22,559 bases of DNA from an uncultured Prevotella sp. Its GTDB lineage: Bacteria > Bacteroidota > Bacteroidia > Bacteroidales > Bacteroidaceae. Position numbers and translations under genes: made by a program. The notes beneath the pieces are model-generated. The model saw only the letters and a program-made list of their open reading frames with translations, searched no databases and was not told the origin of the DNA. This document shows, piece after piece, positions 1 to 7,581 of this stretch (positions are counted from its first letter, which is position 1; each line of letters opens with the position of its first letter). The stretch covers positions 1 to 22,559 of the forward strand of contig CAAGIW010000086.1 of NCBI GenBank assembly GCA_900770025.1, written 5' to 3'.

Positions 1-101
1 AATTCTATTTCAGGATAAGTGGCTGATGATGAGCGGATAACATACATCTAAAAATCCAGTTGAATGCTGTTTGCATTCCAAAGCAAATGGGGGTGTTTTC
101 T

Positions 102-138
102 AAAACGGTGCGTTTTGCAGTCCAAAATGGTGCGTTTT
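102..138 (+). repeat. Two 22-bp-period hairpin repeat units
   Basis: Two cores are exactly 22 bp apart: AAAACGGTGCGTTTT at 102-116 and AAAATGGTGCGTTTT at 124-138. Each can fold into a six-pair stem with a three-base GTG loop; in the second the C-to-T change still pairs as U-G in a plus-strand RNA. A degenerate third unit (AAAATGGTGCG, arm lost) begins at 163. The same core forms a four-unit array at 22360-22440. Function unknown. Confidence 0.85.
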
Positions 139-232
139 GCAATTTAAGAATTTTTCGATGCAAAAATGGTGCGAAATCATTGCCAAAAACAAACTCACCG
201 CATGAGCCTTATATCGAACTCACGTAATAATT

Positions 233-401
233 TTAAACCCAAATCGGCCATTAGACTGTTATGCGCAAACATACTTTTTTGTCATCTGTCTTTCCGCTTA
301 TCGGTAACAATGGAACCCCATTGCGCCCTCAAAACGTAAAGACATCTGTTCAAAAATATAAGCAGTTATCATCATCACGCTCATGGCCGATTTGGGTTTA
401 A
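233..401 (+). mobile_element. MITE-like element, copy A
   Basis: A 169-bp non-coding element bounded by perfect 19-bp terminal inverted repeats, TTAAACCCAAATCGGCCAT at 233-251 and its reverse complement at 383-401. It has an internal palindrome CAATGG-AACC-CCATTG at 308-323. A second copy of 172 bp, about 93% identical by eye, lies in the same orientation at 18001-18172. It has no transposase, so it would have to be moved in trans by an unseen IS with matching ends. No clear target duplication is visible, although TTAA at both outer ends could itself be the duplicated target. Confidence 0.8.
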
Positions 402-483
402 CAATCAAAGCCACTTTTCGGTATAACTCTATTACACGTCAACCGTTCTGCAAATGGCACAAGCTGCCCTCGCTGCGCAGCCA

Positions 484-2322
484 TCAGCGCTCTTGGCGGT
501 CGCCTTCTATCAGGGCTATCAGCTTCTCCACAGCCTCAGCCTCTGGGATGTTCTTCAGCACGCACTCCTTGTTGCGATACAGGGAGATGCGGCCCCTGCC
601 GGCCCCCACATACCCGTAGTCGGCATCGGCCATCTCGCCCGGACCGTTCACGATGCAACCCATGATGCCTATCTTGAGTCCCTTGTACTGGGAGGTGGCA
701 GCCTTGATGCGCGCGATGGTGGTGCGCAGGTCGTAGAGGGTGCGCCCGCATCCCGGACAGGAGATGTATTCCGTCTTGGTGGTGCGCAGACGTGCCGCCT
801 GCAAGATGCCAAAGGCAGTGGTCTCTATGTCCTCGTGTGAGAGCGTGCCCTCGTTCATCAGCCAAATGCCGTCGGTGAATCCGTCGAACATCAGTGCCCC
901 CATATCTGCGGCCGCCTCCAACTGGAAGTCGCCTTTCTCCTCGGCACTGTGGTGATAGGCCCTGCAGAACACCACGGGATTGGTGGCTCCGGCGTTCATC
1001 ATCTCGTGCACCAAGGCGCGATGCTCGCCCACGGGGTTGGCATGGGCCGACACGCTCACCACCACCACCTCGGGGTGATGCTTCAGACAGGGCAGATATT
1101 CCTCGGCCGGTGCACCGTAGGGCACCACCAAGAACTTGAGCGGAGCCTGCACCACGCTGAGCAGCGGAATGGCATTGTAGGGGAAGATGGGGAAGCAACA
1201 GGGCTGCGCCTTGTAGCTGTCGAAGTCCACGATATAGCGCATCTCGGGCTTCCATTCGGTCACCTTGCTGCCGTCGCCCACATAAAGGAAGTCGGGCGTG
1301 GTGTCGCCCTGCGGGGGCATGGAACCGTCGCGGCGCGAGGCGATGACCACGGGCGTGTGGGTGCCGCCGATGTTCAGCACGGGGGTGGTGCTGCGGCGCT
1401 GCGGATGCAGGTAGTTGAACTGTGGGCACACGGTGCCCGGTATCATGGTGTGGCCCTGACGGCGGGTGATGTAGTCCACCAAATGGCGCGCCACAGGAAT
1501 CTCTGCCTCCGGTTCTTCGCTCAGCGACACACGTATGGTGTCGCCGATGCCGTCGGCCAGCAGTGCACCTATGCCCACAGCACTCTTGATGCGCCCGTCT
1601 TCTCCCTCGCCGGCCTCGGTCACTCCGAGATGCAGGGGATAGTTCATCTGCTCACTTTCCATGGCGGCCACCAGCAGGCGCACCGACTGCACCATCACCA
1701 CCGTGTTGCTCGCCTTGATGGAGATGACCACATTGTGGAACTGCTGCCTGCGGCAGATGCGCAGAAACTCCATGCAGCTCTCCACAATGCCCTCGGGCGT
1801 GTCGCCATAGCGCGACATGATGCGGTCTGACAGCGACCCGTGGTTCACGCCTATGCGCACGGCGGTATGGTGCTCGCGGCAGATTTCGAGAAACGGCACC
1901 AACCGCTCCTCTATCTTGCTCAACTCGTTCTGATATTCCTCATCGGTGTATTCCAACTGCTTGAAGGTGCGTGCCGGATCCACGTAGTTGCCCGGATTGA
2001 TGCGCACCTTTTCGGCATACAGGGCCGCCACCTCGGCCACCTTGGGGTTGAAGTGCACGTCGGCCACGAGCGGCACTTGGCATCCCCTTTGGCGCAGGGC
2101 CTCGCTGATGTGCTTCAAATTCTCGGCCTCGCGCACCCCCTGTGTGGTAAGGCGCACGTATTCTCCGCCGGCTTCCACTATGCGCAGCGTTTGTGCCACA
2201 CTGCCTTCGGTGTCGGTGGTGGCTGTGGTGGTCATCGACTGCACACGGATGGGATGGGTTCCCCCCAGCGGTGTGTTTCCTATCTTTACCTCAGAAGAGG
2301 TGCGACGCGTGTAGGTGAACAT
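484..2322 (-). CDS. ispG: 4-hydroxy-3-methylbut-2-enyl diphosphate synthase (long form)
   Basis: IspG (GcpE) makes HMBPP from methylerythritol cyclodiphosphate, the penultimate step of the MEP isoprenoid pathway in the cytosol, using a [4Fe-4S] cluster. The 612-residue protein is the long three-domain form known from Bacteroidetes, Chlamydiae and plants: TIM barrel at about 1-270 (VQSMTTT, VRLTTQGV), an inserted middle domain at about 290-490, then the cluster domain. The cluster ligands are visible as Cys522 and Cys525 (CPGCGRTLYD) and Cys556, with Glu563 in GCIVNGPGE. The start at MFTYTRR is the natural one because a repeat tract lies just upstream. It is the last gene of the rpoN-PAP2-purE-ispG minus-strand run, 53 bp after purE. 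Its product pathway feeds UppS, encoded further right. Confidence 0.97.
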   Translation of the reverse strand: MFTYTRRTSSEVKIGNTPLGGTHPIRVQSMTTTATTDTEGSVAQTLRIVEAGGEYVRLTTQGVREAENLKHISEALRQRGCQVPLVADVHFNPKVAEVAALYAEKVRINPGNYVDPARTFKQLEYTDEEYQNELSKIEERLVPFLEICREHHTAVRIGVNHGSLSDRIMSRYGDTPEGIVESCMEFLRICRRQQFHNVVISIKASNTVVMVQSVRLLVAAMESEQMNYPLHLGVTEAGEGEDGRIKSAVGIGALLADGIGDTIRVSLSEEPEAEIPVARHLVDYITRRQGHTMIPGTVCPQFNYLHPQRRSTTPVLNIGGTHTPVVIASRRDGSMPPQGDTTPDFLYVGDGSKVTEWKPEMRYIVDFDSYKAQPCCFPIFPYNAIPLLSVVQAPLKFLVVPYGAPAEEYLPCLKHHPEVVVVSVSAHANPVGEHRALVHEMMNAGATNPVVFCRAYHHSAEEKGDFQLEAAADMGALMFDGFTDGIWLMNEGTLSHEDIETTAFGILQAARLRTTKTEYISCPGCGRTLYDLRTTIARIKAATSQYKGLKIGIMGCIVNGPGEMADADYGYVGAGRGRISLYRNKECVLKNIPEAEAVEKLIALIEGDRQER

Positions 2323-2380
2323 GGAGTTATGAGTTTTGAATTACGAATTATGAATTACGAATGTGGAGTTATGAGTTACG
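2323..2380 (-). repeat. AATTCGTAATTC-type degenerate repeat tract
   Basis: Between purE and ispG the minus strand reads as short degenerate units such as ATTCGTAATTCATAATTC flanked by AACTCATAACTCC twice. The tract reaches the purE stop codon, so the last purE codons abut it. A longer tract of the same kind is at 19275-19375, and a fragment ends the small ORF at 16597. It is a low-complexity dispersed repeat; function unknown. Confidence 0.7.
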
Positions 2381-2888
2381 ATTTTTTTATTAGGAAGTCG
2401 TAGTCCAGACTTCTCAGTTCCTCATTGGCCTTCACTATCTTCTCTTTCAGGCTCTCCTTATACTCGGCCAAGCGTGTGGCCAAGGCCTCATCGGCCAGCG
2501 AGAGCATCTCAACGGCGAGGATGGCCGCATTCTGCGCCCCGTTCACTCCCACCGTGGCCACGGGTATACCCGGTGGCATCTGGATGATGCTGAGCATGGC
2601 ATCCAACCCGTCGAGCATCCCCTTGATGGGCACACCGATGACGGGCAGGGTGGTGGAGGCGGCAATCACTCCGGGAAGAGCCGCTGCCATACCTGCTCCT
2701 GCGATAATCACTTTCACTCCGCGCCCCTTGGCCTCGCGTGCAAAGCGCTCCACGGCATCGGGAGTGCGATGGGCTGAAAGGGCGTTCACCTCGAAAGGCA
2801 CCTGCATGTTGTCCAACAACTTACATGCTTTCTCCATAACGGGCAGGTCACTTGTGCTGCCCATGATAATGCTTACTGTCGGTTTCAT
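2376..2888 (-). CDS. purE: N5-carboxyaminoimidazole ribonucleotide mutase
   Basis: PurE class I catalyses the rearrangement of N5-CAIR to CAIR in de novo purine synthesis (cytosolic, normally octameric). The 170 residues match the usual family length. Substrate-binding motifs are visible: GSTSDLPVM at 10-18 and SAHRTPD at 38-44 with the family's catalytic His40, followed by the glycine-rich AGAGMAAALPGV stretch and the conserved PVIGVP segment. The start ATG is 23 bp downstream of the PAP2 gene end, consistent with translation from one operon mRNA. No purK is in the window. The C-terminal end (DFLIKKS) runs into a repeat tract, so its last few residues may be lineage-specific. Confidence 0.96.
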   Translation of the reverse strand: MKPTVSIIMGSTSDLPVMEKACKLLDNMQVPFEVNALSAHRTPDAVERFAREAKGRGVKVIIAGAGMAAALPGVIAASTTLPVIGVPIKGMLDGLDAMLSIIQMPPGIPVATVGVNGAQNAAILAVEMLSLADEALATRLAEYKESLKEKIVKANEELRSLDYDFLIKKS

Positions 2889-2911
2889 ATTGTCTTATTT
2901 TTTAATGAAGA

Positions 2912-3532
2912 CTACAAGAGTATCGTGCCCCATGCACACACCAAGCCCACGCCAAAGCCAGCAAGCACCTGCTGGAGCGAATGCTGGCGCAGTATCATGC
3001 GACTGCTGCCCAACAAGCCGGCCACGAGGATGACCACACACAACCAGCCGATGGGGTTATAGCCAAAGATGTCGGCAAAGGCGAGCAAGGCTCCCCCCAC
3101 CCCTCCGATGGCAGCAGTGTGCGTGGAGATTTTCCACCAGTTGTTGATGATGGCACACACTATCTGCACGATGAGCGCCGCCACCACGATGCTGCCCATG
3201 AAACGGGGGATATAGAGTTGCTGCATCAGGTAGATGCAAGAGAAATAGCACACGATGGAGATGAGATAGGGCACGGCACGCCGCTCACGCCTGCCCAGTT
3301 CGATGAGACTCCACCGCTGGCACTTGCGGTAGAGGAATATCATAAAGGTGGGCAACAACACGGTGAAGCAATACACCAATGCCACCACCTCTATCTTGTA
3401 AAGCCACGGCAAAAGACTGAGATAACTGAAAGTGAAGAGCACGGTGAGCCCCACCACCGGCAGATAGAAGGGGGTGAACAGCAGACTGAGTGCCCGCGCC
3501 GCGTAGATGATATGCTTCTGGCGTAACAACAT
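2912..3532 (-). CDS. PAP2-superfamily-like integral membrane protein
   Basis: A 206-residue, very hydrophobic protein with about five to six membrane segments. The second half shows degenerate PAP2 phosphatase motifs: STHTAAIGG (around 135-143) resembles motif C2 with its His, and GSSRMILRQHSLQQVLAG (around 174-191) resembles motif C3 (SR...H....G). The N-terminal motif C1 (KXXXXXXRP) is not obvious, so catalytic activity is uncertain. Family members dephosphorylate lipid phosphates such as undecaprenyl-PP or lipid A at the inner membrane. It starts only 12 bp after rpoN and ends 23 bp before purE, so it is co-transcribed. Assignment as PAP2-like is good; substrate is unknown. Confidence 0.8.
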   Translation of the reverse strand: MLLRQKHIIYAARALSLLFTPFYLPVVGLTVLFTFSYLSLLPWLYKIEVVALVYCFTVLLPTFMIFLYRKCQRWSLIELGRRERRAVPYLISIVCYFSCIYLMQQLYIPRFMGSIVVAALIVQIVCAIINNWWKISTHTAAIGGVGGALLAFADIFGYNPIGWLCVVILVAGLLGSSRMILRQHSLQQVLAGFGVGLVCAWGTILL

Positions 3533-3544
3533 GAACCTGTGAAT

Positions 3545-5086
3545 TTATTCCTTGCGCATACGGGCAGTGGGCAGGGCCAACTGTTCCCGATATTTGGCCA
3601 CCGTGCGCCGTGCGATGGGGAAGCCTCTGTCTTTGAGCAGCAGGGTGAGCTGTTCGTCGCTCAGCGGATGGCGCTTATCCTCGGCATCAATGATTTCTCG
3701 CAATGCCGCCTTGATGGTACGGGTAGAGAGTTCCTCGCCCTCCTTGGTGACATAGCGCTCGTTGAAGAAGAAGCGCAGGGGAAAGGTGCCCCAGCGTGTC
3801 TGCGCATACTTGCTGTTGCTGACGCGCGACACGGTACTGATGTCTAATCCTGTCTTCTCGGCAATGTCGCGCAGCAGCATGGGGCGCAGCGAACTCTCGT
3901 CGCCATCCTCAAAGAAGCGGTGCTGCCACTGCACGATGGCCTGCATGGTGAGTGTGAGCGTGTGGCGCCTCATGCGCACGGCATCTATGAAGCCCTTGGC
4001 GGCCTCCACCTTCTTGCGGGTATAGAGCAGCGCCTCCTTCATCTGCCTGCTCATGCCACTGGGATTGTCTTTGTATTCCTGCAACATATCGGCAAACGAC
4101 TGCGACACACACAGTTCGGGCACCTCGGCGCTGTTGAGCGAAAACGACACCGACCCGTCGTCCTGCGTATCCACGATGAAGTCGGGTGTTATCTGCTGCA
4201 GGTTGCGCCCTGTGGTCTCGCCCATGGCTGCCCCCGGCTTGGGGTTCAGCTTGCGCAACTCCTGTGCCAGCGCCTTGGCTTCGGGCGGTGTGAGCTGCAT
4301 GGCCTGGGCAATCCTGTCCCAGTTGTTGTGCGTGAACTCATTGAAATAGCTGTTCACCACCGTGGCCATCTGCTCTTTGGCGGCAGAGGCTGGCTTGCGG
4401 TCGATCTGCAACAGCAGACACTGTTGCAGGTTGGAGGCCCCAATGCCTGCGGGGTCGAAGGTGCGCAGCATGGCAAGCACCCGTTCCACCTCCTCGGTGG
4501 AGCAGTCGATATTGCGGTAGATGGCCATCTCGTCGGCCAACAGGTCGGCACTCTTGCGCAGCAGTCCGTCGTCGTCGAGCGAGAAGATGAGATACTCCAT
4601 CACCGACTCTTGCAGGGGTGTAAGGGTGAGTTCTGCCATCTGGTCTTTCAGAAGGTCGTAGAAAGAAAGGGTATTGCCATAGACCATTTCCTCGCGCTCT
4701 TCACTTCCGTTGCTGCCCCGCGGATACACGGGCAGGTCTTCATCGTCAAGGGTCATGGTGCTCAGTGCGTCGTCGAGGGCAGAGCGCCGCTCTTCCATTT
4801 CGCCGGCATCGCCGTTCTCGGCACCGCCATCGCCGGCATAGTCGCCATCGCCAACGCCATCATCGCCTGCATCACGCAGGGAATCAACGGCATAATCATC
4901 GGCCATATCCCCGGGCTGTGCCGTTTCCAAGGCAGGATTGTCGTGCATCTCCATGTTGATGCGGTCGAGCAGCTGACCGAGAGGGAGCTCCACCAACTGA
5001 GCCTGCAGCAACTGCTGCTGGGTGAAGTTCTGCATCTGCTTGAGCGTCTGCTCCTGCCTGAATTCCTGTGTCTGACTCTGTGCCAT
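3545..5086 (-). CDS. rpoN: RNA polymerase sigma-54 factor
   Basis: Sigma-54 directs RNA polymerase to -24/-12 promoters and needs an AAA+ activator to melt DNA. The 513-residue protein has the expected order: Gln/Leu-rich activator-interacting region at about 8-56 (LKQMQNFTQQQLLQAQL), a strongly acidic linker at about 57-118, core-binding domain to about 300, then the DNA-binding half with the HTH and the RpoN box ARRTVAKYR at 492-500. All regions are present, so it should be functional. No activator gene is in this window. It is the first gene of the minus-strand operon with PAP2, purE and ispG, and a Bacteroidetes-type promoter lies upstream (5121-5150). The ATG chosen is the only one preceding the conserved Gln-rich region. 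Confidence 0.97.
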   Translation of the reverse strand: MAQSQTQEFRQEQTLKQMQNFTQQQLLQAQLVELPLGQLLDRINMEMHDNPALETAQPGDMADDYAVDSLRDAGDDGVGDGDYAGDGGAENGDAGEMEERRSALDDALSTMTLDDEDLPVYPRGSNGSEEREEMVYGNTLSFYDLLKDQMAELTLTPLQESVMEYLIFSLDDDGLLRKSADLLADEMAIYRNIDCSTEEVERVLAMLRTFDPAGIGASNLQQCLLLQIDRKPASAAKEQMATVVNSYFNEFTHNNWDRIAQAMQLTPPEAKALAQELRKLNPKPGAAMGETTGRNLQQITPDFIVDTQDDGSVSFSLNSAEVPELCVSQSFADMLQEYKDNPSGMSRQMKEALLYTRKKVEAAKGFIDAVRMRRHTLTLTMQAIVQWQHRFFEDGDESSLRPMLLRDIAEKTGLDISTVSRVSNSKYAQTRWGTFPLRFFFNERYVTKEGEELSTRTIKAALREIIDAEDKRHPLSDEQLTLLLKDRGFPIARRTVAKYREQLALPTARMRKE

Positions 5087-5120
5087 CTGAAAACGGGGTT
5101 GTCCTTTGGGATATACGTTG

Positions 5121-5150
5121 CAAAATTACTGCTTTTTATCGGAATGCAAA
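5121..5150 (-). promoter_or_regulatory. Promoter of the rpoN operon
   Basis: On the minus strand, TTTG (5147-5150) and TAATTTTG (5121-5128) are separated by 18 bp, close to the Bacteroidetes primary-sigma pattern TTTG-N19-21-TAnnTTTG. The box leaves a leader of roughly 30 nt before the rpoN ATG. The spacing is one base short of the usual range. Confidence 0.6.
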
Positions 5151-5313
5151 GGGAAAAGGCGATTATTTTTCTGCTTTACCTCCCCACTGAGCAAGTGTCC
5201 ACAGGTGCATCCCTGATGGGGAAGGGCAACGCATTGAGACAAAGAAGGTTGCAGAGAAAAGGGCGCTTTTGGCAGAAAGATAAGCCTAAATTTACTTAAT
5301 AATAGGTGGAAAA

Positions 5314-5345
5314 TTTGCTCCTTTTGCGGATTGTGCGTAAATTTG
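5314..5345 (+). promoter_or_regulatory. Promoter of the envelope gene run
   Basis: TTTG at 5314-5317, a 20-bp spacer, and TAAATTTG at 5338-5345 match the Bacteroidetes primary promoter consensus exactly. Transcription would start around 5350, about 20 nt before the ATG at 5372. This argues against the longer open frame from 5306, which would begin upstream of the promoter. The 160 bp between this box and the divergent rpoN promoter contain no further clear signal. Confidence 0.75.
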
Positions 5346-5371
5346 CAGGCAAATTTTTTTTATTTCTGAGC

Positions 5372-6814
5372 ATGAAGAAGCATTGCATCGCCCTTTGTAT
5401 GGTGATATGGGCTGTGGGCGCCATGGTGTCGTGCGTGAACAACGACAACGAGGAAGCGACACTCTACGACGATACAGCCATCACCTCGTTCTCATTGACA
5501 TCGGGCACCCAATACAAGCACACCCTCTCATCCAAGGGGGAAGACTCTGTATATACCGTGAGCGCCAATACAATATTGGCCAACTGCTCCTTTTCCATCG
5601 ACCACTACACAGGACTGATCACCAACAAGGACTCGCTGCCCGTGGGCATCGACGCATCCAAACTGCTGTGTTCGGTCTCTACCTACCATAACGGTGTGCC
5701 CTATTTGGTGCCCCTTGAGGCCGGACCCGAGATGGTGCTGCAGGCCACCGACACCGTCAGCTTCCTGTCGGAACGGAAGGTCAGGGTGGTATCTACCAAC
5801 GGTCAGAACAGTCGCATATACACCGTGAAGGTGAATGTGCACAAGGAGGAGGGCGACGAATTTACATGGCACAGGATGGGAGTGCTTGAACCCATCAGGG
5901 ATGCCGAACTGATAGAGAGTGCCCTGCTTGGCGACCGCCTGTTAGTGTTTGCACTCAAGGGCAGCGCCACCGAGGTGTATGCCGTGACGGCCGGAGCCCC
6001 CGACACGTGGGAGAAATTGGAAGCAGGACTCACCGCACAGGCCATCAACAGCAAGGGCGTGGTGCGCGGAGACACCCTTTTCGTGGCTGACGGCGGCAAG
6101 GTGATGTGCTCGCTCGACGGACAGCACTACGAAACCTTAGCCACTGGCAATGTGCCTGTGGCGATATTGGGCAAATCAACCTGCGAAATCTACGGACAGT
6201 CGGCAGAAGGCCTGCCTATGGTGTCAACCGACGGAGGGCGCACCTGGAGCACCGACGCAATAGCCGTGGTGGAAAGTGGCGATGAGGAACGGCTGAAAGC
6301 ACTGCTGCCCACCCACGACATGGACTTTACCTGCATCCCCCACCCTGCTCTCGACAGTGCCGACTACGTGCTGATGGCAGGCAACAGAAACCCTGAACAG
6401 GCGGAATCCAACCCCTACAGGAACGACCGATACGGCAAGGTGTGGCGCAAGGTGGCCGACTATGGCATCAACGCACGGCCCGGACAGTGGGTGTGCATGA
6501 ACGAAACGGAGGAGAAACCGCGGCAGTTGCCACGCATGGACAACCTGCAGATATTCGGCTACGACAACATGTTTCTGGCCTTTGGCGGCGAGGGAATAGG
6601 GCCCGACGCACAGCCAGCCTACAACACCATCTACGAAAGCCGCGACGGAGGACTGACATGGAAGGCATCCGCTCGCTGCACCTGGCCCACAGCCATGGAC
6701 AAGGGGCTGCGTATGCTGAGCGTGAGCGTGGACATATATAATAATGTGTGGTTTGTCTGCTCCGGCACCGGCGAGGTATGGAAAGGACGACTGAACCGAT
6801 TGGGATGGGAATAA
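5372..6814 (+). CDS. DUF6242-like lipoprotein with Asp-box propeller
   Basis: A 480-residue predicted lipoprotein. The signal peptide MKKHCIALCMVIWAVGAMVSC ends in a lipobox with Cys21, followed by an acidic VNNDNEE stretch, which in Bacteroidetes lipoproteins can favour surface export. The N-terminal domain (about 30-165) resembles the Ig-like first part of Bacteroidales DUF6242 proteins. The rest looks like a beta-propeller with BNR/Asp-box motifs STDGGRTW (about 285-292) and SRDGGLTW (about 423-430). The start at 5372 was chosen because the promoter -7 box lies at 5338-5345 and the signal peptide begins there. It is 5 bp upstream of the next envelope gene, hence co-transcribed. Molecular role is not known; placement suggests an outer-envelope function. 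Confidence 0.8.
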   Translation: MKKHCIALCMVIWAVGAMVSCVNNDNEEATLYDDTAITSFSLTSGTQYKHTLSSKGEDSVYTVSANTILANCSFSIDHYTGLITNKDSLPVGIDASKLLCSVSTYHNGVPYLVPLEAGPEMVLQATDTVSFLSERKVRVVSTNGQNSRIYTVKVNVHKEEGDEFTWHRMGVLEPIRDAELIESALLGDRLLVFALKGSATEVYAVTAGAPDTWEKLEAGLTAQAINSKGVVRGDTLFVADGGKVMCSLDGQHYETLATGNVPVAILGKSTCEIYGQSAEGLPMVSTDGGRTWSTDAIAVVESGDEERLKALLPTHDMDFTCIPHPALDSADYVLMAGNRNPEQAESNPYRNDRYGKVWRKVADYGINARPGQWVCMNETEEKPRQLPRMDNLQIFGYDNMFLAFGGEGIGPDAQPAYNTIYESRDGGLTWKASARCTWPTAMDKGLRMLSVSVDIYNNVWFVCSGTGEVWKGRLNRLGWE

Positions 6815-6819
6815 GAGGC

Positions 6820-7506
6820 ATGAGACCACTGCGCCTGTTGGCCATCGTGCTGACTGCGCTGCTGCAGACAACCGCAGCCAAGGCGCAGGATGAGCCCGAA
6901 TACCGTGCCGAAGTGGGCGTGGGAGTGGGCGTGCAGGCCTATCAGGGCGACTACGGCGGGTCGGTAAGCAAGATGATGCAGCCCTGCTTCGGGGCTGTGG
7001 GCAAGTATAAGTTCAATCCCCGCATGGCAATAGCCCTCACCGTCTTCCACGGCAAGGTGAAGGGCGAACTGAAGAACATCAGCACCTGGTATCCGCAGAG
7101 TAGCGAGATAACCGCTGAGTTCTCCACCACACTGACCGACGTGAACGTGATGTTCGAGTACAACTTCTTCCCCTACGGCACAGGACGGGAGTACAGGGGA
7201 GCCAAGCCTCTCACCCCCTTCATCATGCTGGGCCCGGGAGTGGTATTGGCCAAGACACCGGAGAAGAGCATTGCCACAGGCAGTCTGGTCATAGGAATAG
7301 GCGCCAAATACAAGGTGGCACCGAGGGTGAACATCACCTTGGACTGGGCCATGCACTTCACACTGAGCGACAAGCTTGACGGACTGCAAGACCCCTACGG
7401 CATCAAAAGCTCGGGAGCGTTTAAGAACACCGACTGTTTCTCGGCCCTGAGAGCCTCGGTGACATACGACCTGTGGGCTAAATGCCGCACCTGTCATAAA
7501 GAATAA
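6820..7506 (+). CDS. DUF6089-like outer-membrane beta-barrel protein
   Basis: A 228-residue protein with a clear signal peptide (MRPLRLLAIVLTALLQTTAAKAQ, cleavage after AQ or AKA) and alternating aromatic/polar strands typical of an eight-stranded OMP barrel (GVGVQAYQGDYGG, VNVMFEYNFFPYG, VNITLDWAMHFTLSDKLDGL). The GDYGG motif and the DKLDG...Y segment fit the DUF6089 family commonly found just upstream of uppS-bamA in Bacteroidales. The ATG at 6820 sits 5 bp after the preceding stop; a longer open frame from 6748 would overlap that gene and lacks a sensible signal peptide. Function is unknown; conserved linkage to bamA suggests a link to outer-membrane biogenesis (inference). Confidence 0.8.
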   Translation: MRPLRLLAIVLTALLQTTAAKAQDEPEYRAEVGVGVGVQAYQGDYGGSVSKMMQPCFGAVGKYKFNPRMAIALTVFHGKVKGELKNISTWYPQSSEITAEFSTTLTDVNVMFEYNFFPYGTGREYRGAKPLTPFIMLGPGVVLAKTPEKSIATGSLVIGIGAKYKVAPRVNITLDWAMHFTLSDKLDGLQDPYGIKSSGAFKNTDCFSALRASVTYDLWAKCRTCHKE

Positions 7507-7581
7507 CGTACAACCACCTAAACAGAATACAACGAGCAAGTCCCTCGACACGGGGGAAGAACTTACAAAACAACAGACAAT

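Larger units (their letters stand above)
1..483. other. Gene-free left end with repeats
   Basis: I see no credible gene here; the only open frames run through repeat DNA or are antisense to ispG. It contains a small inverted repeat (GAATGC at 62-67, GCATTC at 73-78), the 22-bp-period hairpin units at 102-138, a degenerate half unit at about 163-173, and the MITE-like element at 233-401. The remaining bases show nothing I can assign. Confidence 0.7.

Noticed and set aside
383..619. Small ORF starting in the MITE and running over the ispG end
   Set aside because: Its start lies in the terminal inverted repeat and its body is antisense to ispG.
949..1830. Long plus-strand open frame (293 codons) opposite ispG
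   Set aside because: It is antisense to a certain gene, rich in His/Gly from codon mirroring, and has no recognisable family or promoter.
3920..5299. 459-codon plus-strand open frame opposite rpoN
   Set aside because: Its length comes from codon bias of rpoN on the other strand; the composition (His/Leu/Gly rich) is that of a shadow frame.
5150..5313. Possible riboswitch-like element with CCTCCCC ... GGGGAAGG pairing between the rpoN and lipoprotein promoters
   Set aside because: It lies upstream of both start sites on neither transcript, and the pairing is imperfect; no known riboswitch core is present.
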